Assembly: GCA_039819065.1 (NCBI GenBank)
Contig: JBCBSS010000142.1
Location: forward strand, 1-20,788
Origin: JBCBSS01 sp039819065
Lineage (GTDB): Bacteria; Bacteroidota; Bacteroidia; Cytophagales; Cyclobacteriaceae
Length of the DNA: 20,788 nucleotides
Reading direction: 5' to 3'
This document shows positions 1 through 6,757 of the stretch, piece after piece (positions within the stretch are counted from its first letter, which is position 1; each line of letters opens with the position of its first letter). The notes below the pieces were generated by a model. That model had not been told where the DNA came from. It searched no databases and saw nothing but the letters and a program-made list of their open reading frames with translations. Position numbers and translations under genes: made by a program.

Positions 1-131
1 CTTATCACGAGCCCATCATCATTAGTGGCTGTAGTAACTTTAGTTTGACTTACACCACCACCTATTGTATTTAGGTTATCTCCTTGTAACACTAACTGTT
101 TCAATAATGCTCTATTTTCAAGTAAGTTCAT
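1..131 (-). CDS. Truncated hypothetical protein (N-terminus only)
   Basis: The ORF opens at an ATG read from 131 down and runs off the left edge, so only the first 43 residues are visible. I do not recognise the family. The visible part is a Leu/Asn-rich stretch ending in NTIGGG (residues 21-26) followed by a Thr/Ser/Asp-rich run (VSQTKVTTATNDDG). The start is supported by an AGGAGG four bases before the ATG, a perfect Shine-Dalgarno that is rare among the neighbours, most of which have only A-rich leaders. A sigma-54-like promoter and two palindromes lie upstream. A leader peptide with a Gly-Gly processing site is one possible reading, but the protein could equally be a larger structural protein whose rest is outside the window. 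Confidence 0.6.
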   Translation of the reverse strand, partial: MNLLENRALLKQLVLQGDNLNTIGGGVSQTKVTTATNDDGLVI

Positions 132-134
132 CTT

Positions 135-142
135 TCCTCCTT
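135..142 (-). promoter_or_regulatory. Strong Shine-Dalgarno sequence
   Basis: Read on the minus strand, AAGGAGGA precedes the ATG at 131 by a few bases. It matches the anti-Shine-Dalgarno core fully. It decides the start of the truncated ORF and is unusual for this phylum, where leaders are usually A-rich without this motif. Confidence 0.6.
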
Positions 143-164
143 TTCTAAAGTTCTCTCACCAAGT

Positions 165-180
165 ATCAATCTCTATACCA
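165..180 (-). promoter_or_regulatory. Sigma-54-like (-24/-12) promoter candidate
   Basis: Read on the minus strand, TGGTATAGAGATTGAT matches the sigma-54 consensus TGGYRYRNNNNTTGCW at all but one fixed position (GG-N10-GA instead of GG-N10-GC). The implied transcription start, about 12 bases further on, leaves a leader of roughly 23 bases before the ATG at 131. The two palindromes 45-100 bp upstream would fit binding sites of an enhancer-binding activator. The match was found by eye and not scored. Confidence 0.35.
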
Positions 181-223
181 AGATAGAAACCAGGTAATAT
201 TCGCTTTTAGAATAAGAAATGAT

Positions 224-266
224 GACATAATGTCTGTTGCAACACACAAAACAAGACATTTTGTCT
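224..266. promoter_or_regulatory. Paired palindromic operator candidates
   Basis: Two perfect short palindromes occur here: GACATAATGTC at 224-234 and AGACATTTTGTCT at 254-266. Both share the core GACA-N3-TGTC. Their centres (229 and 260) are 31 bp apart, about three helical turns, so two dimers would sit on the same face of the DNA. They lie upstream of the truncated ORF and just beyond the 3' end of the glycosylase gene. The binding protein is unknown; BlaI/MecI/CopY-type operators (TACA/GACA-TGTA/TGTC cores) look somewhat alike. Confidence 0.5.
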
Positions 267-284
267 CAAGCAAAAAGGTATTGA

Positions 285-1073
285 TTAAATATCGAGCGCT
301 TGACGCTTAGGAGATATGAAAGTACCTCTACCACCGACCACTATCCTTTCAATGGCATCACCGGTATGGAAACAAACGCCATCTTTGGTTCTATTATGGA
401 TGAGGAAATACTCAGGATATTGGGAAGCATCAGCCTCATGCTGAACAGCAATCTCCAAGACGTGCTTCATCTTATCGAAGATCAATCTGACCTGCTCAGC
501 TTTCAATGAGTTAGTGGGCGTCTCCGGGTGTATGGCACTCTGATATAGAATATCGTCAGCAATCCAATTACCTACACCTGCCACCACCTGTTGATCTAGT
601 AGCTTCACCTTAATTGGTGCCTTACTCCTTTTCATAGACTGAGAAAACTGATCAAAACCGATATCTAAACCGTCAGGTGCCAGCTTACGTGATTTGGCAA
701 AAGCATCTATATCATTAGTTAGGTCGATCCAACCAAACTTTCTCATACTATTATAGGCCATCTTATATCCATCTTCAAAATGGAAGATGACGCGGGCAAA
801 ACGTGGACGATCCGCCTCTTCCCTAAAGTATTCAAGATCACCTGTCAAGCCAAAATGAACGACCAATATGGTACCGCTAGTACTGATTAGGAATAAATAC
901 TTACCGATCCGCTGCGTAGCCTTAATAGAATGGCCTATCACTGCTTGCTTCAGCTCGTCAGGAGTTGTCTTCAATATTTTCAGGTCATTGGCTTCCACAC
1001 TTTTGATGGTGGCACCTAAGCAAGCTTCTTCAAAATACTTACGATAGGCTTCTACTTCTGGTAGTTCTGGCAT
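285..1073 (-). CDS. Fpg/Nei-family DNA glycosylase with degenerate zinc finger
   Basis: Base-excision repair glycosylase/AP lyase for oxidised bases, 262 residues, near the family's usual length. The N-terminus MPELPEVE is diagnostic: after Met removal the Pro is the catalytic nucleophile and the Glu assists. Lys58 in RIGKYL corresponds to the conserved beta-turn lysine, and VVAGVGNWIADD is the helix-two-turn-helix DNA-binding segment. The C-terminal finger keeps ERIVVGGRG with the DNA-contacting Arg249, but of the four zinc cysteines only Cys234 remains; the others align with Thr237, Ser254 and Arg257. It is therefore probably a zincless-finger form, as in NEIL1 or plant FPG. Whether it is MutM-like (8-oxoG) or Nei-like (oxidised pyrimidines) cannot be decided. 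It is the last gene of a four-gene operon, 22 bases after the patatin gene. Confidence 0.92.
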   Translation of the reverse strand: MPELPEVEAYRKYFEEACLGATIKSVEANDLKILKTTPDELKQAVIGHSIKATQRIGKYLFLISTSGTILVVHFGLTGDLEYFREEADRPRFARVIFHFEDGYKMAYNSMRKFGWIDLTNDIDAFAKSRKLAPDGLDIGFDQFSQSMKRSKAPIKVKLLDQQVVAGVGNWIADDILYQSAIHPETPTNSLKAEQVRLIFDKMKHVLEIAVQHEADASQYPEYFLIHNRTKDGVCFHTGDAIERIVVGGRGTFISPKRQALDI

Positions 1074-1095
1074 AATCTAAATTATAAGTAAGTTT

Positions 1096-1872
1096 CTACT
1101 GCCCGACAGGATCTTGTTTCAAGACATTGAGGTAGGAAGCCATATTCTCCTTCGCATAATCGTACCCTACATTGAATATCTCCTTGACCCGATTAGTCTC
1201 AAAACCTCCCACTTTACTGAGCGCCGGTGGTTCGATCACCAGGTCACACCATAGCTTGCTTTGTTTGGTATTGCCATTGATAGCCATGAGCATGGTCCTT
1301 TCCAACAAGGTCTTGACATTCTTGAGTTGGTAGTTATCATCTATCGGGTTACAATGAGAGGCTATTACCTTGTCACTGCGGCTGAGGACAGGTTCTACAG
1401 GTAGGTTGTCCAAGATACCGCCGTCGATGTAGTGGGTTTCTCCGATCGTGACCGGATCAAAAATGACTGGTATACAGCATGATGCCAGAATCGGTTTCAC
1501 AAGCTCTCCCTTTTCAAAGTAAGCAGGTATTCCCTTGTTTAGATCGACTGCCGTCACAACTAACGGTATCTTCAAAGCTTCAAAGCTATCCTCGGGCAAA
1601 TACTTCTGAATCACCTCTCCCATCTTTTCCACCTTCAAAATACCATTAAGGCTAAGGGCAGGTCTTAGGAATTTAAAGAAGTTAGTTTTATCAATGATCT
1701 CCAGCGACTCATCAGGCGAATAGCCATATGAGTACAGGGCTCCAACGATTGAACCCGCACTAGCTCCCGAAATGATGCTAAAAGTTATGCCTTCTTCTTC
1801 CAGCGCTTTGATCACGCCGAGATGGGCTACTCCTCTTATACCTCCTCCGGATAATACTAGGGCTAAATTCAT
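1096..1872 (-). CDS. Patatin-like phospholipase (RssA/NTE type)
   Basis: Serine lipid acyl hydrolase of the patatin family, 258 residues, resembling the short bacterial RssA-type proteins. The oxyanion-hole loop SGGGIRG is at residues 8-14, the nucleophile elbow GASAG (Ser38) at 36-40 and the DGG motif (Asp150) at 150-152, so the Ser-Asp dyad is complete. No signal peptide or membrane segment is evident, so it is probably cytosolic or membrane-peripheral. The start ATG is one base from the stop of the upstream metallo-beta-lactamase-fold gene, which argues for translational coupling. The substrate is unknown; the pairing with a second hydrolase hints at lipid or ester turnover but this is inference. 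Confidence 0.93.
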   Translation of the reverse strand: MNLALVLSGGGIRGVAHLGVIKALEEEGITFSIISGASAGSIVGALYSYGYSPDESLEIIDKTNFFKFLRPALSLNGILKVEKMGEVIQKYLPEDSFEALKIPLVVTAVDLNKGIPAYFEKGELVKPILASCCIPVIFDPVTIGETHYIDGGILDNLPVEPVLSRSDKVIASHCNPIDDNYQLKNVKTLLERTMLMAINGNTKQSKLWCDLVIEPPALSKVGGFETNRVKEIFNVGYDYAKENMASYLNVLKQDPVGQ

Positions 1873-1873
1873 A

Positions 1874-2713
1874 TCAACCTATTTCGCTGAGTTTGAAGGT
1901 TTCATCTACTCGAACTCCTCTGTCTGTTCTCTTTACTGTGCAACACTCATTGACCGGGTCATGTTCGAAGAACAATATGTAGTTATTATCGGCAGCTTCT
2001 TCCAATAGCTGGGTCTTTTCTTCCATCGTTAATAGTGGGCGTACGTCGTAGGCCATTACGTAGGGTAAACCGATATGACCAACCGAGGGTATCAGGTCAG
2101 CCGTGAAAACGATGGTTCGGCCTTTATAACTGATTTTAGGAAGCATTTGCTTCTCGGTATGGCCGTCAACGTACAATACTTCCATGTTGGGCAAAGGCAC
2201 CGATTCGGTAGGTTCTAATAATTTCAACTGACCGCTTTCCTGCATCGGTAGTAGGTTTTCTTTCAAAAAGCTAGCCCTTTCCCGAGGGTTGGGCGCAAGA
2301 GCCCATTGCCAGTGAGCTTCATTAGACCAGTAGGTAGCATTCTTAAAGGCCGGAACCAATTTATCACCACTATACTTCACGCCACCTCCACAGTGATCAA
2401 AATGCAGGTGGGTTAGTAAATTATCGGTAATATCATCAGGACTGAAGCCTGCCGTATCCAAGGATTTGATGAGCGAATCGTCACCATGTAGATAATAAAA
2501 GCTGAAAAACTTCTCGCTTTGCTTATCACCGATACCATTATCAATCAGAATGGCTTTGTTGCCATCTTCCACCAGCAGGCAACGCATGGCCCAGGTACAC
2601 ATATTATTATCATCCGGCGCGTTTAGCTTGGTCCAGATCGATTTAGGCACAACACCAAACATGGCCCCTCCATCTAATTTGAAATAACCGGTGTTAATAA
2701 CATGCAGGTTCAT
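1874..2713 (-). CDS. Metallo-beta-lactamase-fold hydrolase
   Basis: Cytosolic MBL-fold metal hydrolase of 279 residues. The metal motif THLHFDHCGG (His102, His104, Asp106, His107) is followed by a GHT histidine, the bridging Asp in FTADLIP and a late His in FFEHDP, so a full dinuclear site is present. The overall layout, with an N-terminal strand region before a late HxHxDH, resembles the lactonase/AttM-like or methyl-parathion-hydrolase-like branch, but the substrate cannot be told. It is the second gene of the operon, 5 bases after the DUF6090-like gene and 1 base before the patatin gene. The spacing indicates co-translation with the phospholipase. Confidence 0.9.
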   Translation of the reverse strand: MNLHVINTGYFKLDGGAMFGVVPKSIWTKLNAPDDNNMCTWAMRCLLVEDGNKAILIDNGIGDKQSEKFFSFYYLHGDDSLIKSLDTAGFSPDDITDNLLTHLHFDHCGGGVKYSGDKLVPAFKNATYWSNEAHWQWALAPNPRERASFLKENLLPMQESGQLKLLEPTESVPLPNMEVLYVDGHTEKQMLPKISYKGRTIVFTADLIPSVGHIGLPYVMAYDVRPLLTMEEKTQLLEEAADNNYILFFEHDPVNECCTVKRTDRGVRVDETFKLSEIG

Positions 2714-2718
2714 AAGCT

Positions 2719-3378
2719 TTAAATTTGTTGTTCAAGTTCAGTTTTCAATGCTTCGGCTTTTTCTCTGGTCAACTCATATTGTCGAATCTTATTGGCCAAA
2801 GAGTATCGCGCACTGAAAGTAAGGTTGGTAAAATAATTATCATCTAAGAAATCAGTATTCAACAGTACTGGACGCCCGGTAAACCTGACGTTTCTATTGA
2901 TATAGGGTCCGATCCGATCAAATTGATGGGTACGCTGAAAGCCGTCCAGGATTCTCAAATTCTTGTAGTGAAAATTATACAGTGTAGTAATCTTCTTCCT
3001 TAATTTGAAATCAGAGATAATGTCCATACCTACCGACGACTTCCAGGATTCATAGGTGTTGTCTTGGGAAATGAACTCAGAATAAGAATAGAGACTAATT
3101 ACATAATAGAATAAAGAGTCGTTGTCATAATCCAGGCGCACAATGGTATTGGTGAGTTTCTCATTCATTTTCAGGTAGTATTTGGAAGTGTCAATGAGCT
3201 GAGTCAGGAGTTTGATATCATCCTCCAAATCAGTCACAAACCCGTGAATGTATTCTTTCTCAAGATTTGAATTACGTGTGCTTTCCTTCCAATTACTAAG
3301 CTGGAAAGCGATAGAAACACCAATAATTACCACGATCAGTTCAACCAAGTGAACTGTCCAATTGACTCTTGATTTCAT
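2719..3378 (-). CDS. DUF6090-like membrane-anchored protein
   Basis: About 219 residues. A short basic N-terminus (MKSRVNWTV) precedes one membrane segment (LVELIVVIIGVSIAFQLSNW) and then a long polar, helix-rich domain, probably outside the cytoplasm. The segment ending in ALQxNNW-like QLSNW followed by a charged linker is typical of the Bacteroidota DUF6090 family, whose function is unknown. The frame is open up to a TTG at 3399, giving seven more residues, but the ATG at 3378 fits the family's short N-terminus better and is used here. It is the first gene of the operon with the MBL hydrolase, phospholipase and glycosylase. Confidence 0.75.
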   Translation of the reverse strand: MKSRVNWTVHLVELIVVIIGVSIAFQLSNWKESTRNSNLEKEYIHGFVTDLEDDIKLLTQLIDTSKYYLKMNEKLTNTIVRLDYDNDSLFYYVISLYSYSEFISQDNTYESWKSSVGMDIISDFKLRKKITTLYNFHYKNLRILDGFQRTHQFDRIGPYINRNVRFTGRPVLLNTDFLDDNYFTNLTFSARYSLANKIRQYELTREKAEALKTELEQQI

Positions 3379-3414
3379 AGTAAAGCTCTCAATAGACAAA
3401 TTAGCCTAAAACAA

Positions 3415-3456
3415 AAAAACCACAAAACACACCCAAGGGTATATTTTGTGGTTTTT
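3415..3456 (-). terminator. Terminator after accA
   Basis: A perfect 13-bp stem (AAAAACCACAAAA at 3415-3427 pairing with TTTTGTGGTTTTT at 3444-3456) encloses a 16-base loop that itself holds an ACCC/GGGT mini-stem. In the direction of accA the hairpin ends in a T-run, as expected for an intrinsic terminator; its A/T flanks could make it work both ways. It isolates accA from the four-gene operon downstream. Confidence 0.85.
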
Positions 3457-3466
3457 GCTATTGATA

Positions 3467-3484
3467 GAATAGATCTATCTATTC
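3467..3484. repeat. Short inverted repeat at the accA stop codon
   Basis: GAATAGA at 3467-3473 and TCTATTC at 3478-3484 form a perfect 7-bp stem with a 4-base loop that overlaps the accA stop codon. It may stabilise the 3' end together with the terminator just beyond. No other role can be shown. Confidence 0.4.
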
Positions 3485-4426
3485 CTGAAAAATACCCATG
3501 CTGCCAAACTTCTCAATACGTTGGCTTATTCTTTCTTCCGGGCTTAGTTTTTCGAGTTCCTTTGTCTGCTTTAGTATTTCTTTCTTTACGGCCTGCATTA
3601 CCACTTTAGCGTCGGTATGCGCTCCACCCAAAGGCTCTTTGACCACTCCGTCTACTAACTTAAGATCGACCATGTCCTTGGCGGTTAGTCGAAGTGCTTC
3701 TGCGGCTTGTTCTTTGTATTCCCAGCTTCTCCATAAGATGGACGAGCAAGATTCAGGAGATATCACGGAGTACCATGTATTCTCTAACATAATTACCCTA
3801 TCCCCAATACCAATGCCCAACGCACCACCTGAGGCTCCTTCTCCGATAATCATACAGATCACCGGAACCCTCAACTTGAACATCTCAATCAGGTTTCTGG
3901 CGATTGCTTCACCTTGCCCTCTTTCCTCCGCCTCAAGGCCAGGATATGCACCCGGTGTATCTATGAAGGTCACAATGGGCTTATTGAATTTCTCAGCTAC
4001 CTTCATCAAACGCAAGGCCTTTCTGTAACCTTCTGGGTTAGCCATACCAAAGTTGCGCATCTGACGCTGCTTAGTATTACGTCCTTTCTGCTGACCAATC
4101 AGCATAAATGACTTACCATCTATCTTGGCCAGCCCCCCCACCATGGCTTTGTCATCCTTCACATTACGGTCTCCATGAAGCTCGATGAAGTCATCAGTGA
4201 TGCCATAGAAATAATCGAGAGTATAAGGCCGATCAGGGTGACGTGACAGCTGTACGCGCTGCCATCTGGTGAGATTATTGAAAGTATCCTTTTTCAGGTC
4301 TTGAATTTTCTTTTCCAGTGACTTAACAGCGTCGGACACATCCACTTCACTGTCACTGGCGATTTTTTTCATGTCCTCGAGTTTTGCTTCTAACTCTGCA
4401 ATGGGTTTTTCGAAGTCCAAAAGCAT
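3479..4426 (-). CDS. accA: Acetyl-CoA carboxylase carboxyltransferase subunit alpha
   Basis: AccA, 315 residues, full family length. With AccD it forms the carboxyltransferase that moves CO2 from carboxybiotin to acetyl-CoA, giving malonyl-CoA for fatty-acid synthesis in the cytosol. The N-terminal helical region (LDFEKPIAELEAKLEDMKK) and the crotonase-like core with QKGRNTKQRQMRNFGMANPEGYRKALRL-type motif, FIDTPGAYPG, GEGASGGALG and SPESCSSILW are all typical. Other acc genes are not next to it, which is usual in Bacteroidota. It has its own promoter upstream and a strong terminator downstream, so it is probably monocistronic. Confidence 0.98.
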   Translation of the reverse strand: MLLDFEKPIAELEAKLEDMKKIASDSEVDVSDAVKSLEKKIQDLKKDTFNNLTRWQRVQLSRHPDRPYTLDYFYGITDDFIELHGDRNVKDDKAMVGGLAKIDGKSFMLIGQQKGRNTKQRQMRNFGMANPEGYRKALRLMKVAEKFNKPIVTFIDTPGAYPGLEAEERGQGEAIARNLIEMFKLRVPVICMIIGEGASGGALGIGIGDRVIMLENTWYSVISPESCSSILWRSWEYKEQAAEALRLTAKDMVDLKLVDGVVKEPLGGAHTDAKVVMQAVKKEILKQTKELEKLSPEERISQRIEKFGSMGIFQE

Positions 4427-4445
4427 TTTGATTAAGTTAAAAATA

Positions 4446-4479
4446 CAAAATTATGGGATTATTACCGACTTATTAACAA
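4446..4479 (-). promoter_or_regulatory. accA promoter (Bacteroidota type)
   Basis: On the minus strand TAATTTTG (4446-4453) matches the TAnnTTTG -7 element exactly. A TTG at 4477-4479 stands 23 bases upstream, slightly further than the usual 19-21, as a weak -33 element. The start codon of accA is about 20 bases downstream of the -7 element, a short leader typical of the phylum. Confidence 0.55.
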
Positions 4480-4555
4480 GCCGCGGCAATTTTACATATT
4501 CGCCATTGCATTTTTTACTAGCAATTAAATTATTTTAAAATAATCGTAATTGGTA

Positions 4556-4586
4556 TTGGAAATAATAAGCTGACATTCTAGCTTTG
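4556..4586 (+). promoter_or_regulatory. tRNA-Asp promoter
   Basis: TTGG (4556-4559), a 19-base spacer and TAGCTTTG (4579-4586) match the Bacteroidota consensus TTTG-N19-TAnnTTTG nearly perfectly. The predicted start near 4592 puts about 30 bases of leader before the tRNA. Confidence 0.7.
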
Positions 4587-4592
4587 CATCAC

Positions 4593-4615
4593 TTTTGAAC
4601 GGAACGAGTTCAAAA
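4593..4615 (+). repeat. Hairpin in the tRNA-Asp 5' leader
   Basis: TTTTGAAC (4593-4600) and GTTCAAAA (4608-4615) form a perfect 8-bp stem with a GGAACGA loop. It starts at the predicted transcription start and ends 8 bases before the mature tRNA. It could mark or shape RNase P processing, or be an operator; neither is shown. Confidence 0.5.
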
Positions 4616-4623
4616 TATTTAAT

Positions 4624-4697
4624 GGTCTGGTAGTTCAGCTGGTTAGAATGCCTGCCTGTCACGCAGGAGGTCGCGGGTTCGAGTCCCGTCCAGACCG
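4624..4697 (+). tRNA. tRNA-Asp (anticodon GTC)
   Basis: Complete 74-base cloverleaf. The acceptor GGTCTGG (4624-4630) pairs with CCAGACC (4690-4696), followed by the discriminator G. The D arm holds AGCTGGTTAGA, the anticodon stem CCTGC/GCAGG encloses a loop with GTC at 4658-4660, and the T arm is CGGGTTCGAGTCCCG. CCA is not encoded (GCAT follows), so it must be added by nucleotidyltransferase. The GTC anticodon with G at 34 reads both Asp codons. It has its own promoter and terminator and stands alone. Confidence 0.97.
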
Positions 4698-4701
4698 CAT
4701 C

Positions 4702-4733
4702 AAAACCTTCCCAATTTTTGGGAAGGTTTTTTT
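4702..4733 (+). terminator. Terminator of tRNA-Asp
   Basis: AAAACCTTCCC (4702-4712) pairs with GGGAAGGTTTT (4720-4730) around an AATTTTT loop, and the T-run continues to 4733. It begins five bases after the discriminator base. This is a classical intrinsic terminator. Confidence 0.9.
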
Positions 4734-4833
4734 GTGCCTGACTAGTCCACTTCCTTAAACTAGTAATTTCCAACAGAAGATTTTGTCCTAGAGCTCAGTC
4801 AGAAGAAAATTGGGTAATAAAACAGAATGAGTG

Positions 4834-4858
4834 TTGTTAGGAAAAGGTAGCCTAACAA
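4834..4858 (-). terminator. Possible weak terminator after the DUF302 gene
   Basis: TTGTTAGG (4834-4841) and CCTAACAA (4851-4858) form a perfect 8-bp stem with a 9-base loop, 14 bases beyond the DUF302 stop. No clear T-run follows on the minus strand, so termination is only a guess. Confidence 0.3.
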
Positions 4859-4872
4859 AAGGTATAAGCTCC

Positions 4873-5250
4873 CTAAAAATCCATTATATTATTTATACGA
4901 CTTAATAGCTCCTCAAGCATTTCTGTATCGAGATTGTAATCTTTAAGGCTACCAGTGGGGTTTTGGAAGCTAACATCAGTTTTACCATTCTCCATGTCTA
5001 ACAATACTAGTTTCATTGGTATATCGTTGATGGCCAATGTGTCGCTTTTCATAATTTGCTCAATGTATTTTGGCTCAAAGAAGAGTAGCTGTCTCAATGC
5101 AGGTATATTCACCCCATGACCGGCCACTATCTTTTGCGTATTGATCTCGTGAAGCAACAAGAACCCTTCTTCTACAATCCGTTTCTTCAATGTTTCATAT
5201 ACACCCAAAAATGGTTTGTTTATTTCTATTCGGATTACTGTAGATCTCAT
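4873..5250 (-). CDS. DUF302 domain protein
   Basis: About 125 residues, single DUF302 domain: an alpha/beta fold with the family pattern of FLLLHEINTQKI, an FEPKYIEQIMKSD segment (in relatives NPxLAxxxLxxxP-like) and a strand pair KLVLLDME / KTDVSFQNP. The function of the family is unknown; members often sit near redox or sulfur genes. The frame is open to a TTG at 5295, but the ATG at 5250 (MRSTVIRIEINKPF) begins right at the first domain strand and is preferred. It follows the AraC gene by 122 bases on the same strand, so it may share that transcript or have its own promoter; no good promoter was seen in the gap. Confidence 0.75.
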   Translation of the reverse strand: MRSTVIRIEINKPFLGVYETLKKRIVEEGFLLLHEINTQKIVAGHGVNIPALRQLLFFEPKYIEQIMKSDTLAINDIPMKLVLLDMENGKTDVSFQNPTGSLKDYNLDTEMLEELLSRINNIMDF

Positions 5251-5372
5251 ATATGGTTGATTTATGCTCTTACAGGGTCTTAGTTGATAATGCAATAGTG
5301 TAGGAATTACCCCACATGAGGTTCAATATTCTTTAAGAGTAGCTGTGGTAAGTTTTCTAGGAAGCATTTATT

Positions 5373-6257
5373 CTAAGCACTGGCCCTTGCAAAGCCGACA
5401 GTATCCCGATAAACCTGAGGCGACACATCTGCATAGTTTTTAAAGAAGCGACTGAAGTAGTATTCATCACTATAACCTAACTCACTGGCTATCATTTTCA
5501 CCTGCTTATCGGTTAGATAGAGCTCTCGTTTTGCTTCAATTATAATCCGCTCAGCGATCATATCGGTCATGGTCTTATTGAAGTGCTTTTTGGTCACCTT
5601 ACCTAACGCTTTTGGTGTAATATTCAGCAGTTCTGCATACTCGCTAGGCGAATGTTTAGTGCGAAAATTCTCCTCAATATATTTCTTTAAATTCTTGAGA
5701 ATAAATGGTTCTGATGCTTTGGATGATTCAATCATTTCATCATCACTCTCCTCCACCTTCTTCCTGGAGGCGGTAATGAGTACTATTTTGAGATAAGACA
5801 CCAATACCTCATGCTGTGCAAGTTCTCCATTGAGCATCTCATCTTTAATCTGCTTAAGTAAGAGTTCTAACTGGGCAGAGGTACCTTCATCCATTTCCAG
5901 CAATGGTGATCCATAAATATTATTGAAAAGAACTCCATTACATGCGACAGTCTCATTATGCTTATGTATACAAAAGAAATCGGGATGGAAGTTTAAGACA
6001 ACACCTTTCACCGGCTTATCACCGGTAAGCATAAATGGTTGATAGGGAGTGAAGGCCATAATCGAGTTTGAATGAAACGCGAATTCTGAAAAGTCAGATT
6101 TAAGTGTGCCTTCACCCTCCATTATCCAGATAATCGAGTAATAGTTTAATCGTTGTATATGGTCAAACTCGCAATAATCCTCAAACGAAAAGAGCTTCAA
6201 TGCAAGGTTTCCATTATTCTTATCTACCAGTACAAGATTGTCATCAATATGAAGCAT
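5373..6257 (-). CDS. AraC-family transcriptional regulator
   Basis: 294 residues. The N-terminal part (about 1-150) is a cupin-like sensing domain (YSIIWIMEGEGTLKSDFSEF, AFTPYQPFMLTG). The C-terminal part (about 190-288) carries two helix-turn-helix motifs, with SPSEYAELLNITPKALGKV as the first and VKMIASELGYSDEYYFSRFF plus the signature KNYADVSPQVYRD as the second. It is the last gene of the run CMD - YHS - DUF1348 - AraC, only 5 bases after DUF1348, so it is likely made along with its probable targets. A palindrome upstream of the first gene is a candidate binding site. The effector is unknown. Confidence 0.93.
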   Translation of the reverse strand: MLHIDDNLVLVDKNNGNLALKLFSFEDYCEFDHIQRLNYYSIIWIMEGEGTLKSDFSEFAFHSNSIMAFTPYQPFMLTGDKPVKGVVLNFHPDFFCIHKHNETVACNGVLFNNIYGSPLLEMDEGTSAQLELLLKQIKDEMLNGELAQHEVLVSYLKIVLITASRKKVEESDDEMIESSKASEPFILKNLKKYIEENFRTKHSPSEYAELLNITPKALGKVTKKHFNKTMTDMIAERIIIEAKRELYLTDKQVKMIASELGYSDEYYFSRFFKNYADVSPQVYRDTVGFARASA

Positions 6258-6262
6258 GGCGC

Positions 6263-6685
6263 TTATTTTAACTTTCGATCTTTTTCATCAATCGGCTGAT
6301 CATTAATACTGGCAAAACGCTTTTTCATCAGACCATGTTTATCGAATTCCCAGTTTTCATTACCATGGGCCCTAAACCATTGCCCGTCGAGGTTTCGGTA
6401 TTCGTATTCGAAGCGTACGGCTATTCTGTTTTCTGTATGAGCCCAGTACTCCTTCTTCAATTTATAATCTAATTCTTTTTCCCACTTATCTTTTAGAAAA
6501 TCCTTGATTTCTTCACGGCCGTTGATGAAAGTGGCCCTATTTCGCCATTCAGAATCGGCAGTGTAAGCAAGACTGATTCTTTCAGGGTCTTTGGAGTTCC
6601 AGGCGTCTTCTGCCAATTGAATCTTTTGTTTAGCTGTTTCCAAAGTGAAGGGAGGTAATGGATGTTTTGTTTCTGTTTGTTTCAT
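6263..6685 (-). CDS. DUF1348 / SnoaL-like (NTF2-fold) protein
   Basis: About 140 residues, cytosolic, matching the DUF1348 pattern along its length: LPPFTLETA at the N-terminus, AEDAWNSKDPERISLAYT, SEWRNRATFINGREEI, IAVRFEYEYRN and GNENWEFDKHGLMKKRFASIND. The fold is a cone-shaped NTF2-like barrel used by small-molecule isomerases and by proteins of unknown role. The open frame reaches an ATG at 6718, but the ATG at 6685 (MKQTETKHPLPPF) matches the short N-terminus of the family and has an A-rich leader. It sits between the YHS and AraC genes in the same run. Confidence 0.88.
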   Translation of the reverse strand: MKQTETKHPLPPFTLETAKQKIQLAEDAWNSKDPERISLAYTADSEWRNRATFINGREEIKDFLKDKWEKELDYKLKKEYWAHTENRIAVRFEYEYRNLDGQWFRAHGNENWEFDKHGLMKKRFASINDQPIDEKDRKLK

Positions 6686-6757
6686 GATTGTTTGATTTGA
6701 TGTGTTGTAAATGGGCATTGAATCAAGTTGCTTTCAATGCCCTTCAGATTGGTGCTC

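Noticed and set aside
300..509. Open frame on the plus strand inside the glycosylase gene
   Set aside because: It is antisense to a well-supported gene and shows no family features.
3498..4028. 176-codon open frame on the plus strand
   Set aside because: Fully antisense to accA, whose protein sequence is conserved throughout; the frame is a by-product of its codon use.
4525..4773. 82-codon open frame on the minus strand
   Set aside because: It runs antisense through the tRNA-Asp gene and its terminator, so it is not a real coding sequence.
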